Assembly (NCBI GenBank): GCA_963082975.1
Contig: OY720350.1
Span: forward strand, 2,379,001 to 2,443,000
Source: Labia minor
Lineage: Eukaryota > Arthropoda > Insecta > Dermaptera > Spongiphoridae
DNA length: 64,000 nt
Direction of reading: 5' to 3'
Positions 12,510 through 24,143 of the stretch are shown here, in pieces. The stretch's first letter is position 1; each line of letters opens with the position of its first letter. The position numbers and the translations under genes are program-made. Under the pieces are notes generated by a model that worked only from the letters and a program-made list of their open reading frames with translations, was not told the DNA's origin and did not search any database.

Positions 12510-12799
12510 AAAAAAAAGAAGAAAAATTATTATTTTTATTAAGTTATCAAACGAATTTATTACTATTCTCTGACAAATCAATATATAATAGTACATATTC
12601 TTGAAACAATATCAGCAGTTGACAATGAATAATTCTTTTGAATGTTAAAATACAAATAACCCCAAATTAATAATAGAATTAATAAATGGAAAAATATTCA
12701 TAATAATAATTATAAAAATGTATAAACTGAAATATAATAATTTTAAAGATTGATTCATAAAAATTATAATAATATCACAACTTATTATAAACTTGTTAA

Positions 12800-12843
<44 letters not shown>

Positions 12844-13278
12844 AAGTGGTTTTTTATGGTTTAGGAAAAAAAAAATTGATTTTTATGAAAAAGGGTTGCG
12901 AATAAACTTAAAATTAAGTAAATAAGTACTTATCTAGTGACTTATTGGAAATATAATTTCAATATATAAATGTAATATATTTTACTAAAGTGAATTATGA
13001 ATAAATATAATATTAATACTTATTAATTAAGTTTCTGTCTCATTAGGAGTTAAAAAAAAACAAAACAAAAATAAAGTAGTGATTAGTTTTTATTAATAGA
13101 AATGTAATAAATTACTAAAATCTGAGAGAACATTTAAATAAGAAATAAGGAAAGAGAATACTACTTAAAAATTATTAATTTATTCTTATCGAAAATAAAT
13201 TACTTTGTTTTGTTTTTAACTCAACTTCGTTATTTTAAGAATATCATTCATGTTTGTTTTTGTTTTATTTAGGAAATC
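12510..13278. other. AT-rich spacer
   Basis: Includes (TA)n at 12805-12841. No gene or family match seen. Confidence 0.6.
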
Positions 13279-13291
13279 TCATTACAATGAA

Positions 13292-13581
13292 AAAAAAACC
13301 TTTGACTTTGTACGTCCTACGCAAAGACAACGCCTATCAAGCCGGTAATATCAATGAGGCGTCCTATGATCAGTAGAACGGGTCCTATCCATCTTAACCT
13401 TGATTTTCTTGATCGGAGGCGCTATCAAGTAGCTTTTCCCCAAGGTTGTTCCCGGAGGCTGGGTTGACTCCGACCTATAGACCCCAGCTAGGGAAATTCC
13501 CTTGCCAGGCCCGGGACTTGAACCCGGGACCATGTGAATGTTGAGGCAGATTCGCTACCCACATACCCAATGGCGCCTTAA
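13292..13581 (-). mobile_element. tRNA-derived SINE, copy 2
   Basis: Nearly full-length reverse copy. The head (ggcgccattgggtatgtggg inverted) contains the B box GGTTCAAGTCC inside a ccgggttcaagtcccggg palindrome. The body includes the tgatcggaggcgct block. Perfect 13-bp target duplications tcattacaatgaa lie at 13279-13291 and 13582-13594. Confidence 0.92.
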
Positions 13582-13599
13582 TCATTACAATGAATATTG

Positions 13600-14285
13600 A
13601 ATTTTTAGTAATTAATTTGTAGGATATAAATTAATGAAAAAAAAATAAAAATTATTTAATTTTAATTATCTAATTGATTATTTCATTTGCTCTCTCTCTC
13701 TCTCTTTATATATACTCGTATATAATAGGTATGTATAGTTGTACAATTGTATTCTACCCCAAATGTTAAATTGATTATAGGTTGATTGTTCATAGCATAG
13801 AAAAGGGATGAGGATGGAGAGTAGTCTATAGTATTATAGAAAAGAGTTGTTGATGGTGTGGGAGGAGGAGGGGAAGGGAAGGAAGAGATGAAGAAAGGAA
13901 AAATACACGCCAACTTATAAGCAAATGTAATTGAACAGTTCCATTTAGGGGGAGAAAGAAAAAAGGATTTATATATAGATTGCAGATTGTAGCCCTTTGA
14001 TAAACTAATCTGATTAGACGGGTCAGTCACGTGGCTATCATTATTCATTTCAATTCTTTCACTCTTTCCTAATCGCCTTCCTTTTTCTTTTCTTATCTTT
14101 TCTCTTCGTATTTCCAATAAAATAATCCAATTAATCATAATAATCCTTCAATATTTATACTCGTATATCTATTACAAAAAAAAAAAAAAAAAGTAGGATA
14201 AGTAGAATAGAATATTAGAATAACCATTTATTTATTTACTGAATGTTCAATTAATTTTCAATTAAAATACTTTTAATTATCTATC
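13600..14285. other. Spacer with a purine/pyrimidine-skewed block
   Basis: A 151-codon minus-strand ORF (13683-14138) crosses an A/G-rich block. Its product is low-complexity (Lys/Arg/Glu then Ser/Pro), so I do not call it a gene. The block has a CACGTG E-box near 14028. (CT)n at 13690 and A18 at 14176 flank it. Confidence 0.5.
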
Positions 14286-14289
14286 TATA

Positions 14290-14480
14290 TCTATATATAT
14301 AAAAGGCAATGTCTGTCTGTGTGTGTGTGTCTGTCAAATACTCAAAAACTACCCGTCCGATTGCGATGAAACTTTCAGGGATTGTTGTGGGCATCCCAGG
14401 GAAGGTTTTAGTGTAGTTAAATCCAAAATTAATTTAATTAGTAATATTTTGGTAAAAGTCTATTTATGGTTACCATGGTT
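14290..14480 (+). mobile_element. Helitron 5' terminus
   Basis: A|TCTATATATATAAAAGG begins the element after an A, the standard Helitron insertion context. (GTCT/GT)n follows, then actacccgtccgattgcgat and gaaactttcagggattgttg, a subterminal block widely conserved in insect Helitrons. No matching CTAG end in this orientation is seen nearby, so the element is truncated. Confidence 0.75.
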
Positions 14481-14890
14481 ACATTGAAAAATTTATAATA
14501 AATAAATAAAAATAATTGGAAATCTTTTCAACTTATTATTTTGATAAATTTTATTAATATTTTTTTTTTATTTAAAAGCATATTGAAATTGCCATTAAAT
14601 ATGCAGGTAATTGGAACTCCAACATGTAATATTAGCAAATATTCTGGGATGGGAAGATCATGTCATGTCCTATTAAATATTTTGAATCTTATTTTGAATC
14701 ATACAACGGTAATGAAATATTGTAGGTTGACTTGTGAGACAAACAATAAGAATCTCTATAATAAGAGAATATACTTATTCCGAAAACTGTTAATTAAAAT
14801 GTAATAACTATTAACAATTAATAAAGTAGAAATAATTTTCCAACAAATAAAAATGTAAAATAAAAAATAAAAATAAATTATTAACAAAAT
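14481..14890. other. AT-rich spacer
   Basis: An 87-codon plus-strand ORF at 14541-14804 has no recognisable domain and looks like chance reading. Nothing else seen. Confidence 0.5.
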
Positions 14891-14891
14891 A

Positions 14892-15440
14892 AGTTGACCT
14901 GTGGCCAGGCGTAGAACCGACCGACTGTTTGAAGTAATTTAATTTCCAGCTACAGAAACAATTTCAAATAATTATAATATATCTATTAATGTAATAAAAA
15001 ACAGATAGGCATATAATAGAAATATTTTTACCGACCGACGATAGTAAGGGAGGTATTGTTTTCACACCAAATTTCACATGTGGAGATTTTTACATATCTC
15101 CACGAATCATGCATTTATCTTAACAGAAAAAAGTATTTTTAGCATGATGTCCGTCCGTCCGTCCGTCCGTATAGAGTGTACAGCTTGAACGGCTGAACGG
15201 ATTTTGATGAAATTTGGTATATTTACTTAATGCATCTGTAGGATGAACGGATCAACTTTTGGTGTAAATCGGGAAACCGGAAGTGGTAGTATTAGCGATC
15301 GACGATAGGAAGGGAAGAGTTATTTTCACACTAAATTTCACATGAGGAGATTTTTTTACTTATCTCCATAAATCATGCACTTTGTATTGGTTTTATCCTC
15401 GAGAAAAATCATCTTTATTAGTTTTTTCTTAATTTAAAAT
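14892..15440. repeat. Family B dispersed repeat, rearranged copy
   Basis: The first ~130 bases (aagttgacctgtggccagg to cagataggcata) have the same orientation as the copies at 21214 and 49033. The remainder (ttaccgaccgacgatag onward) is inverted relative to them. It contains (GTCC)n at 15149-15168, the helicase-element-like block tgatgaaatttggtatattt, and two diverged direct copies of the caccaaatttcacatgtgga block. Confidence 0.75.
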
Positions 15441-15764
15441 TTATATTTATATACATACAAATTTATGTTTATATATATACATACATACATATATATTTAG
15501 TTAGGTTGATTGAGATTCATGTGATACTTGTGCAATTGACTTGAAATTAATGTTGATGACGTCATGCTAAACCAACTTTTTTTAACTTTTGAATCAGTTT
15601 GGTCATATATTATATATATATATATATATATATGGGATTTTAAGAACCGATTTAAAAAAAAATATTAGTTCTGTTATTTGGTATATTAATGATGTTATGT
15701 GTGAACATGAATTGAGATCAAATAATAAAATGAATGATACTTCAGATTGTGTTCTTTTGCGAAT
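15441..15764. other. AT-rich spacer
   Basis: Holds tgatgacgtcatgc near 15556, a CRE-like palindrome that the longer family B copies also carry, and (TA)n at 15609. No gene seen. Confidence 0.5.
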
Positions 15765-15826
15765 AGGAAAAAATCTGGAGTTTCTCCACTCGGCTATCTC
15801 GCAAATTAGAATTGGATATAGTTAAA
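15765..15826 (-). repeat. Family A, isolated 3' end
   Basis: tctggagtttctccactcgg followed by ctatctcgcaaattagaatt matches the hairpin-bearing end of family A at 40983 and 21888. Only this end remains. Confidence 0.6.
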
Positions 15827-16085
15827 AATTAATTAAAATTTGATTTTATCCAATCATAAGATTTAAGGTTTTTAACATAATTTTCATTGATAACATTTTA
15901 TTAAAATAAGAAGACTTTTGGCTTAATATTATTTTTTTGTGAGTTGCTTAAATTTATGAAATAGCATTTGTTTTCAACTGCTTTTAGCTGAATTTAAAGT
16001 TTATCATAGTTTTAATAAAAATTAAATAGATTAATATCTCTTATATGGGATGTTCAATGTTTATACAATTACATTTATTCTAGTA

Positions 16086-16290
16086 CTAGCTGCTCCGAGC
16101 GCCTTCGGCGCCCCTCACACCTGGACGGGAGCTCCGCCCCTGCACCCCCGAGGGATACATAGTATTTCGTTGAAAGTGTGTATGTAAAAGGTTTTCATCC
16201 ATTTTGTATCAATCAGCATAAGTATATAAGATATTTATTTGTTTTCTTGTCAAATATATTTTAATTTAATCAGTAAATTAATTATATATT
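16086..16290 (-). mobile_element. Helitron 3' terminal part
   Basis: Read on the minus strand it ends with a GGCGCCGAAGGCGCTC-type hairpin, then ggagcagCTAG followed by T, the Helitron 3' signature. The adjoining block (ctccgcccctgcacccccga, catagtatttcgttgaaa, aaaggttttcatccattttg) is shared with 41641-42156 and 55997-56310. The opposite terminus is not recognisable. Confidence 0.8.
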
Positions 16291-16385
16291 ATTATTGTAT
16301 ACTATCATCTAGTAATATAATATTTTTTTTTTATTTTAAAATCACAATCTAATAAATTCTATACAATACTATATACTAAGAAGTG

Positions 16386-17440
16386 ATAGTTGTATACTGT
16401 GTCTCTACAGTTTTCGAAAGTTCTTAGCCGCAGTATCCACATTTCTCTAAGCATCCCTATCCTGAGCTACAACCAAATTCTACCCTGTCCCATCTCTCCC
16501 ATGTCCCATCCTTCATAGTTCAACCACCGCGCCCTTGGTCTTCCACCGCATGTTTCCCAATCGGTTTCTCCCAAATATATTTTTCGCCGATCTTTCTAGC
16601 CTCTCCCATTCCAGTCACGTCCCCTTCCCATCCCAGCCTTCTCGATTTTACAACCTTAACTATATCTGGAGATCATGCAATTCCTCGTTATGCCATCTCC
16701 GCCATCCCCCTGGGACCTCATCTTCCTTTGGCCTATAAATGCTGCGAACAATATTAATCTCACAAATACTCTAAATCTACTCTCGTCTCCCATGGTCATC
16801 GCTAGGGTGATCAAACGTCCAGTTTTTCCGGGATTGTCCCGTTTTTAGGTGCTCTGTTCCGGCGTCCCCAAAAATGTCTTCGGGACAGCCAATTGTCCCG
16901 TTTTTTCAATATTTAGGACATTTCGTATTTTTTTCAAAATTGTTTCAATTTAGTTCTAAAAAAAAGGTAAACCGTTTGTCCCGGTTTGGTGTTTTCGAAA
17001 AATGGTCACCCTAGTCATCGGTCAACATGAAAAATAATTGTTTTATATATTTCTATTTTGATCCTCTTTGATAATAGTTTTGATGAGATAAGCCTCTTTA
17101 CTGCATAATAACAGGTGTTACTCGATTACAACGTCGATTTAAATTCTTCTCGAATATTATTATCTTTCATGATTACAGATCTTAAGTATTTAAATATTTA
17201 TACTTTTTCAAATTCTTCATTTTGTATGTTAGGACTTTGTGTGTTAGCACTATTAATTTCTAGCTCCACCTCTTTTCCTGCTTCGATTAATTTTCCTATG
17301 CTATCTTTGATTGCAGTTGCCGAATCTCCTATATTTAAGTAGTATCCGTAGCATAATTCTTGAATTTTTTTGATTAATTACATTTCGGTTGATTTTTCCC
17401 CAATTTCTCTAATCACATGTCTCCTCTTCCAGTCCAATTC
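16386..17440 (-). mobile_element. Non-LTR retrotransposon, 3' half (LINE copy L2)
   Basis: Reverse complement of the L1 family. It runs from the tail near 16390 (the tgtgtctctac side) through the GDESRFRV region (16770-16800) into the preceding segment near 17100-17340. The reading frame is broken. A hAT MITE (16803-17014) interrupts it between the two parts. Confidence 0.8.
16803..17014. mobile_element. Non-autonomous hAT-like element in LINE L2
   Basis: Ends CTAGGGTGATCAAACGTCC and, inverted, CTAGGGTGACCATTTTTCG. Subterminal cccgg/tcccgttttt words repeat in both halves. The flanks gtcatccg and gtcatcgg agree at 7 of 8 bases. It separates two neighbouring pieces of the LINE, so it is younger than L2. 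Confidence 0.75.
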
Positions 17441-17642
17441 ATTTACATAAGGCATTTAAATTTTTTGTTTCTATGACAGCAAAAAAGTAAACAAATTACT
17501 TACATACAAACACTCTCCTTTATATATATAGAAGAAGAAGATAGATATGGATATTTTAGTATTGGAATATGGATATTCTCTTTTATAATCGTATACCATT
17601 ATTATTTTATATTAACTTCCTTCGATACTTTGAAAAAGAAAT

Positions 17643-18090
17643 TGCATTTTAAACTGGCTTCTGAGACAGAACACCACAACACACGTCAGCGCCTGTTTGG
17701 CTCTTTGTTGATGACACCACGTCACTTGTTGGCGCGTGTTTGGCACTCAATGTATTAAAAAATTAATTCCGGTATTTTCAGCGATTCAATCAAACTGAAA
17801 TTCTTTCTATATCATAGCAGTTTTATACAATTTTTAATCATGTGAAAAACTATCAAACATACGAGATATCTTTATTTTTACGGTCACTTTATTACATCAG
17901 TTGATAGAAAACTATGAATTTTGAATAATGCCAGTATACAAAATTTCATGATTTTCTAGCTCAAACCGTTTTTGCGTAATCTTGTCTACATACACACACA
18001 CACACAGACAGACAGACAGAGATTTTTCTCAACCTTAGTTAGTGAAAATGACTCAGGGGCCTTCAAAACGTATAAAATCGAAAATTAATT
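17643..18090 (-). repeat. Family A copy, truncated
   Basis: Matches family A from the ggcgcgtgtttggc / caccacgtcac block through ttttacggtcacttt to (AC)n(AGAC)n and ctcaggggccttcaaaacgt. A small deletion removes the ttttgatatt-block after cggtcacttt. Both termini are missing. Confidence 0.75.
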
Positions 18091-19204
18091 AATTATAATT
18101 AAATTATATTACTTCCATACCTTCTAGGAATCCATTGAAATATCTATAAGAATTTTCAAAAGTCTAAAACTTAATTTAAAGTTGATGAAAAATCGATTTC
18201 AATTTGTCATAAGAGCGGACAGACAGATATGAGGCGAAAAAAATGATAAAAACGTTATTAAAAAAAAAAAAAAGAAAAAGGATTTTTTTTTCTTTACATT
18301 GGATGAAAAATAATTATGGAATTGCATTGAGAAGAGGATACTAAATTAAAAACATTTGGTGAAAGAATGAATGAAGAAAAACTTGTAAGACAATTTTAAT
18401 ATATGAGTAGATAATAATTTATTTTATTATAAATGATTTAAGAATATATATTTTGTTATCTAGTATCGTATATATACAATTAATTTACAAATGATTGGAT
18501 TGAAAATCATCGAGATTAAGTAAAATAAACGAATAAGTCCAAAATATTAGTTATCATTCTATTATTTAATTATTAATTATAATTTACATAATAAGAGTGA
18601 ATGAATGATTAATGAATAACAATTTAGAAATTGGAGTGAGAAAGTAAAGTACTTCCGGTTCAAGAGATGCACATCTACAAGAGAATGAATTAAATTTAAT
18701 TTGTAAAAAATTTAATTAATTAAAAAAAAAATAAATAAATAAATGTTCTTCATTATTTTATTACTATTGTATAATATCATTAGGTGTGTGTGTGTGTGTG
18801 TATTTATTAGATTGTTACTTACTTGTATTAGTAAATAATTAAAATAAATAAATAAATATATAAAACATTTCAATAAAACTACATAAATACTCTATTATTC
18901 TAAATATTTATAAATGATCAATGTGCGTGTGTATGTGTGTGTGTGTGTGTGTGGTAAAGTTGTTGTAGTAGCAGCTGCAAACTACTATATCTGTCTTCCG
19001 CCCATAAGAATTTTAATGAGAGCGCACAAATTAATATAAAAAAAAAACAGGAACCGATTATTATTATTATTATTATTATTATTAATAATATAAAAATTAA
19101 ACGATTTAAAATTCCGTCACCTTGTTTTAGTTAAAACTATTTTTTTTTTTTTTTTTTATACTTGGAAAAATCAAATTTTTAAGTTAGTAAATTTATAAAT
19201 ATTA
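18091..19204. other. AT-rich spacer
   Basis: (GT)n at 18784-18801 and 18918-18952, (ATT)n at 19059-19083, and a short GC-richer piece at 18955-19030 with a CAGCTG E-box. No gene seen. Confidence 0.55.
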
Positions 19205-20651
19205 ATATTTATTTATCGCCCATGAAGGGCGAGCATTATGATCTTCTGGCGGTCGAGGGCCAGTCTCAAGTTATTTCCTCACTTGAACCAACGAGAGTTT
19301 TTGATGTTCAATTTTCGTGAACGTCTCGATCCACCGAATCCGAATTCCCGGTTGCCGTTTGGTGATGGATGGATTGGATTACTGGTAGACTCTGGCCGGC
19401 CTACTACAATAATAACCACTACTCTATTGTTATTATTATTTTATGATTATTTGTACTTTGTCAGTATTCTTTTGCTGGAAACTATTCACCTCATCCCATT
19501 GATGTTAGGTCTAAATGGGAAAGGAATTCACCCTGGTCCACTTGATTCTTCTGAAATCAATCTTTTCTTTAGATGCTGGTATTGAGAAATTTGCGCACTA
19601 TGTGGCAGGTCTGAAGAATTACTGCCCTTTGTGCAATCTTGAAAGTATTGGATGGTAACTCAAGTTTCTCTAGATTTCTTTTTTTTCTAGTGGATGTGAC
19701 TGCTGCTTCTGCAGAAATCACTATCGGGTAGATTGTCACCATATTCAACTTCCAGATTTCCTTCCTTAATTTGCCATCCTAATTCTTGGTATTTATTTAT
19801 CTTTTCCATCTCAGTCTTTTTAATGTTGTGTGTGAGTGGTGATAGCAATGTCTATGTCTATGGCGATGGCAGTTGTTTTCTTTTCTGTCTATCAGAAGAA
19901 TATCAGGTCTGTTGTAATCTATGGTTTTATCGGTCAACATGGATCTGTTGGTTTTCAGACTCTAGTACTGGGACAGGCTCGTATTTATAATATGGGGGAG
20001 TATGCTTATCAAGTAGCTGTTGATGGACAAGCATTCTCCAATATCTTCACATTTCCTACATGTATCTACAATATTTAATTTAAGAATGTGTTTTTCATAA
20101 TTCCTAGTTATAACAATTCTATCCTGGATTACGATGATAAATCCCTCCGTCTCCGGGGAGGGACGAGCCACTAATAAGAATCGTTGTTTGTTTTTTTATT
20201 CAATATGGTCTTCATTGAGTAGTTTAGAAAATTTTCCATGTAAGATGCCATCAGTCTAGTTTTTAACTTCTTTATGGAATTGAATAATTGCCCTAATTTA
20301 GTTTTAGAAGTGTATAATCGATATAATTCTTGGTTAGACTCCTCTTTATGAGGGGATCTTCTGACGCCAATAATTTATTTCTGATGGTTTCTTCCTGCAC
20401 TGTTCTGCACTTCCTCCTTCCTTACGCGGAAGGTAAAGCCCAAGGGTTGAGGATTTTGAATGACTGAATCGAAATTTTGTTAAAATTGTTCTAGTCAGCC
20501 TATCAAGATTATTTAAATCAATTTCAGACCATTTCAAAATTCCGAATGAATAATTATTATTATTATTATATTTATTATTATAATTATTAATACATATTAT
20601 TAGATAATTAAACAAAATTATGTAAATGTATAGTATTAAATACAATGTCAA
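19205..20651 (-). mobile_element. Non-LTR retrotransposon, C-terminal half plus 3' UTR
   Basis: Reading leftwards on the minus strand: FGILKWSEIDLNNLDRLTR, then KFRFSHSKSSTLGLYLPRKE and GG (20590-20420), the thumb region of a group of animal LINEs. Next comes PETEGFIIVIQDRIVITRNY and DTCRKC (20150-20050), part of a zinc-binding box. Then follow NRPDILLIDRKE, HNIKKTEMEKINKYQELGWQ and IVISAEAAVTS, which lie in different frames (19900-19690), then a C-terminus TCHIVRKFLNTSI with a stop near 19573. 19205-19570 is the 3' UTR, ending gggcgataaataaatat. Several frameshifts make it inactive. The plus-strand ORFs over this region are shadows. The lineage differs from the L1-L5 family. Confidence 0.88.
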
Positions 20652-21213
20652 CTATATATATATATAGATTAGTGTTATTTAATAAAAAAAAAATAATAAA
20701 ATGTATTCTAATTTGTAAAAGGTTCAACACTCCATTCTTCGAATATTTTATTTACTAATGTTACTAATGTAAAAATAACAATAAATCTATTTAAGATATT
20801 TTATTTATTTAATATAAGATATTAATTATTTTTTTTTAATTATAATTAAATGTATTTTTATGATCGACGGGAAATAGGAAATTATTAATTACCGTTAATA
20901 TTATACCATTTTTTGGAGTCCTTTCGATTGATATCCCGCATGTGAATCGAAAATGAACAGATGTTTTTGATTTTATTTTCTATTCTTTATTAATTTTTTA
21001 ATAAAATAAGTAAAATAAGAAAAATATTGCAAAATTCTAGAAAAATAATAAACACTATTAATTGGATAATAGAAATAAGATAAAATCCAATTTTTTTTCT
21101 AGCAAAGAATTTAAAAAACCTACTAATTAAAAGAATATAATTATATAAAAAGATAATAAGTAAATGTTCTTAATTATTGATAAACAATAGCAATGTAATA
21201 ATAATAATAATAT
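20652..21213. other. AT-rich spacer
   Basis: Very AT-rich; a short unit near 20870-20950 (tcgacgggaaataggaa) has slightly higher GC. Nothing identified. Confidence 0.5.
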
Positions 21214-21851
21214 AAGTTGACCTGTGGCCAGGTCCGAACCGACCGATAGTTTGAAATAAATTAATTTCCAGCTACAGAAACAATTTCAAATAATTTTAAT
21301 ACATCTATTAATGTAATAACAAACAGATAGGCATACATAAATAATAAATATAAACATTTTTAATTTTATTTTATTTATAATATATATGCAAGACCAGGCT
21401 GTGACGTCATGAATGGCTGGATGACGTCATATAATTTTAAATCAAGAAAAAACTAATAAATATGATTTTCCCGAGGATAAAACCAATACAAAGTGTATGA
21501 TTCGTGGTGATATATAAAAAAATCTCCTCATGTGAAATTTGGTGTGAAAATAACCCTTCCCTTCCTATCGTCGATCGCTAATACTACCACTTCGGGTTTT
21601 TGCACCAAAAGTTGATCAATTCATCCTACTGATGTATTAAGTAAATATACCAAATTTCATCAAAATCCGTTGAGCCGTTCAGGCTGTACACATCTATACG
21701 GACGGAAGGACAGACGGACCGATGGACAGACATCATACTAAAAAAATACTTTTTTCTGTTAAGAAAATGCATGATTCGGGGAGATATGTAAAAATCTCCA
21801 CATGTGAAATTTGGTGTGAAAACAATACCTCCCTTACTATCGTCGGTCGGT
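21214..21851 (-). repeat. Family B dispersed repeat, long copy
   Basis: Begins aagttgacctgtggccaggt and ends ctatcgtcggtcggtaa. It contains two TGACGTCA palindromes (about 21401 and 21423) a dozen bases apart, the words tcatcaaaatccgttgagcc and acggacgga, and an internal direct duplication of the gtgaaatttggtgtgaaaa block (about 21530 and 21805). There is no real ORF. The motif next to the (GTCC)n run resembles the 5' region of arthropod Helitrons. Confidence 0.8.
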
Positions 21852-21887
21852 AAAAAGAACATCAGGAAGATTAGTACATTTTATAAT

Positions 21888-22503
21888 AAGCTGGAGTGTC
21901 TCCACTTGACTATCTCGCATTTGAATTGGAATAAATAACATAATATATTATATTTAAATTCAATTTAATTAATTATAAATTATAAATTAAAATTTATTAA
22001 ACCAGCGCATATTTGGCTCTTTGTTGATGGCACCACGTCCCGTGTTGGCGCGTGAGATTTGCAGTGTTAAAAAATTAACTCTGTTACTTTCAGCGATTCA
22101 ATCAAGCTGAAATTCTATATATAGTAGTTTTATACAATTTTTAATCATGTGAAAAATTATCAAACCTATATCTTTATTTTTACGGTCACTTTAGAGGAAA
22201 AAAATCAAAACGTTGTAGGTAATGACCCTCTTCCGGTTGAGCTATATTTCTCAAAAGTTGATAGAAAACTACGAATTTTGAATAATGCCCATGTACCAAA
22301 TTTCATGATTTTCTAGCTCAAACCGTTTTTGAGTAATCTTGTCATCTTGTCTACATACATACATACACACATATACACACACAGACATTTTTCTCAATTT
22401 TAGTGAAAATGATTCAGGAACCTTCAAAACGTATAAAAACATCAAAATCTCAACATCGAAAATTTTCGTGATCGCAATACTATCATCTCTGACGAGATAG
22501 TAA
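21888..22503 (-). repeat. Family A, complete copy (~615 bp)
   Basis: On the minus strand it runs from TTACTATCTCGTCAGAGATG to GTGGAGACACTCCAG. The 5' end is an imperfect palindrome (ACTATCTC/GAGAT-AGT). Near the 3' end, CGAGATAGT is the inverse of the 5' ACTATCTCG, and it is followed by a short hairpin TGGAG-ACA-CTCCA. The interior carries (GT)n, ctcaaccggaagagggtcat and cgcgccaacac. Sub-terminal inverted repeats placed asymmetrically plus a 3' hairpin are known for Helentron-type non-autonomous elements; assignment is inference. Confidence 0.8.
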
Positions 22504-22528
22504 AAATATAAAATTCCCTTTTCTTCAA

Positions 22529-22581
<53 letters not shown>

Positions 22582-23726
22582 TCGATTTAATTTATTACTC
22601 ATCCATAAGATAAATAGACAAAAAAGAGTATAGATTAGATTCGAATCTAGAGAAACAGGATTGGAGTATGAGGTGGTGATGTTTGTATTAAAATGGATAG
22701 ACCATCTCGACTACTCCCCTTCCTCTCACCCTTTTTTCATCCAGCGGCCTTTTCATAGCAATGGATGATGTATCACCTGAATGGAAAGGATCCACAGGGC
22801 GCCACAAACACACAACACACCAATTTTTTTTTTTTTTTTTTTTATTTATATGCGAATCATTTTGTTCTCACGTTTCTCTAACATTAAAACAACTTTTGGC
22901 TTAAAAATTCATTGAATTAAAAAAACAAAAAAAAACAAAAACAAAGATAATATTGGAAAAAAATTTATTATAAAAGTCTAAGTTGCATAATTAACAATAT
23001 ATACTTATATAAATCAAAACCCATATTTATTAAATATCACACAATTTAAATTATTAAATTAAATATACATTCGTTTTAGTTTATATAAGTATAATCATTT
23101 AACAAGTAGACAATCCCGTTGCAAACGGTGTTTGCAATTTAAGTTTAAATTAAAATTGTAACTAACTTCATAATATTACAGAAATCACACACACACACAT
23201 AAATAGGAAATTATTATTATAGAAGATATAATTATAGAATAATATAAAATAAAACTTTTAATTGTTAAAATAAATAAAAAGAAGAGAGAGAACAGCCATG
23301 GCAAGTTTTTCATATCAAATTTTAATTGTGGATTGTTTTTTTTAATTTTTATTTAATAAAAAAAAATTCTCTTATTATAAGTTATTTGTATGTTGCTTGA
23401 CAGTTTTACATTGCTTAAATGATAAACATATAAATTCTAAAAATTTCTTCTACATGTAGTAGCTTCATAGTTACTAAAGTACGAGTATTTCATCTGACAT
23501 AGATATATATAAATACATTATACGTTTAATTATAATTTTTAAAAAATACAGTAAGAATATAAAAAATAAAAAAAATAATACTTGACATGTATTAATACGA
23601 TTAGAGTTATAATAATATGTAAATGTCTATTTTATTATTATATTTCTTATACTCTCAATTAGTACAGTTAGTAAGTTTCTCTCTCCCTCGACTTGATAGA
23701 AAATTAATCTCCTTGATGTGTATGTA

Positions 23727-23757
<31 letters not shown>

Positions 23758-24062
23758 TGAAAGTTTATATCTCTTTTGACTCCTCAGGGGGTCACACACC
23801 ACCCTAACTCAACGAAAGAATGTGTCTTTTTAATTGGAGCCCCCAAAAAATTGATTTACATCACTTTCAAAAAAAAAAGAATTATTATAGACAGATAAAT
23901 TCATGTATATATATTAATATTTAGAATAGAAAAAATATTGATACACATTTAAATATATTTTTAGTTGCAACTTAACTTCAAAAGATAACAATATGAAATG
24001 TTATTTGTTGTTGTTATTGCAATTATTGTTTAATTATTAATTAATTTGTTTATATACATTTT
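22504..24062. other. AT-rich spacer
   Basis: (TA)n at 22534-22577, a mixed-composition stretch at 22660-22820 without an ORF or family match, (AC)n at 23190-23200, (TG)n at 23731-23757. No gene seen. Confidence 0.55.
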
Positions 24063-24101
24063 AAGGCGCCACTGGGTGAGAGGCTAGCGTCGCTGTCTCA
24101 A
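24063..24101 (+). repeat. SINE 5' head fragment
   Basis: aaggcgccactgggtgagag followed by gctagcgtcgctgtctca matches the tRNA-like head of the SINE family. It stops before the B box. Confidence 0.6.
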
Positions 24102-24143
24102 ACAAGATGATAATAGAATTCCAATTATCTATCATGTAATTAG

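Noticed and set aside
13683-14138. 151-codon minus-strand ORF as a gene
   Set aside because: Reads an A/G-rich block into Lys/Arg/Glu and Ser/Pro runs; no domain, no clear start context, no splice support.
19238-20078. Plus-strand ORFs, including a GDGSCF word that suggests an OTU protease
   Set aside because: They overlap a well-supported minus-strand LINE C-terminus and its 3' UTR; the word has no further OTU context.
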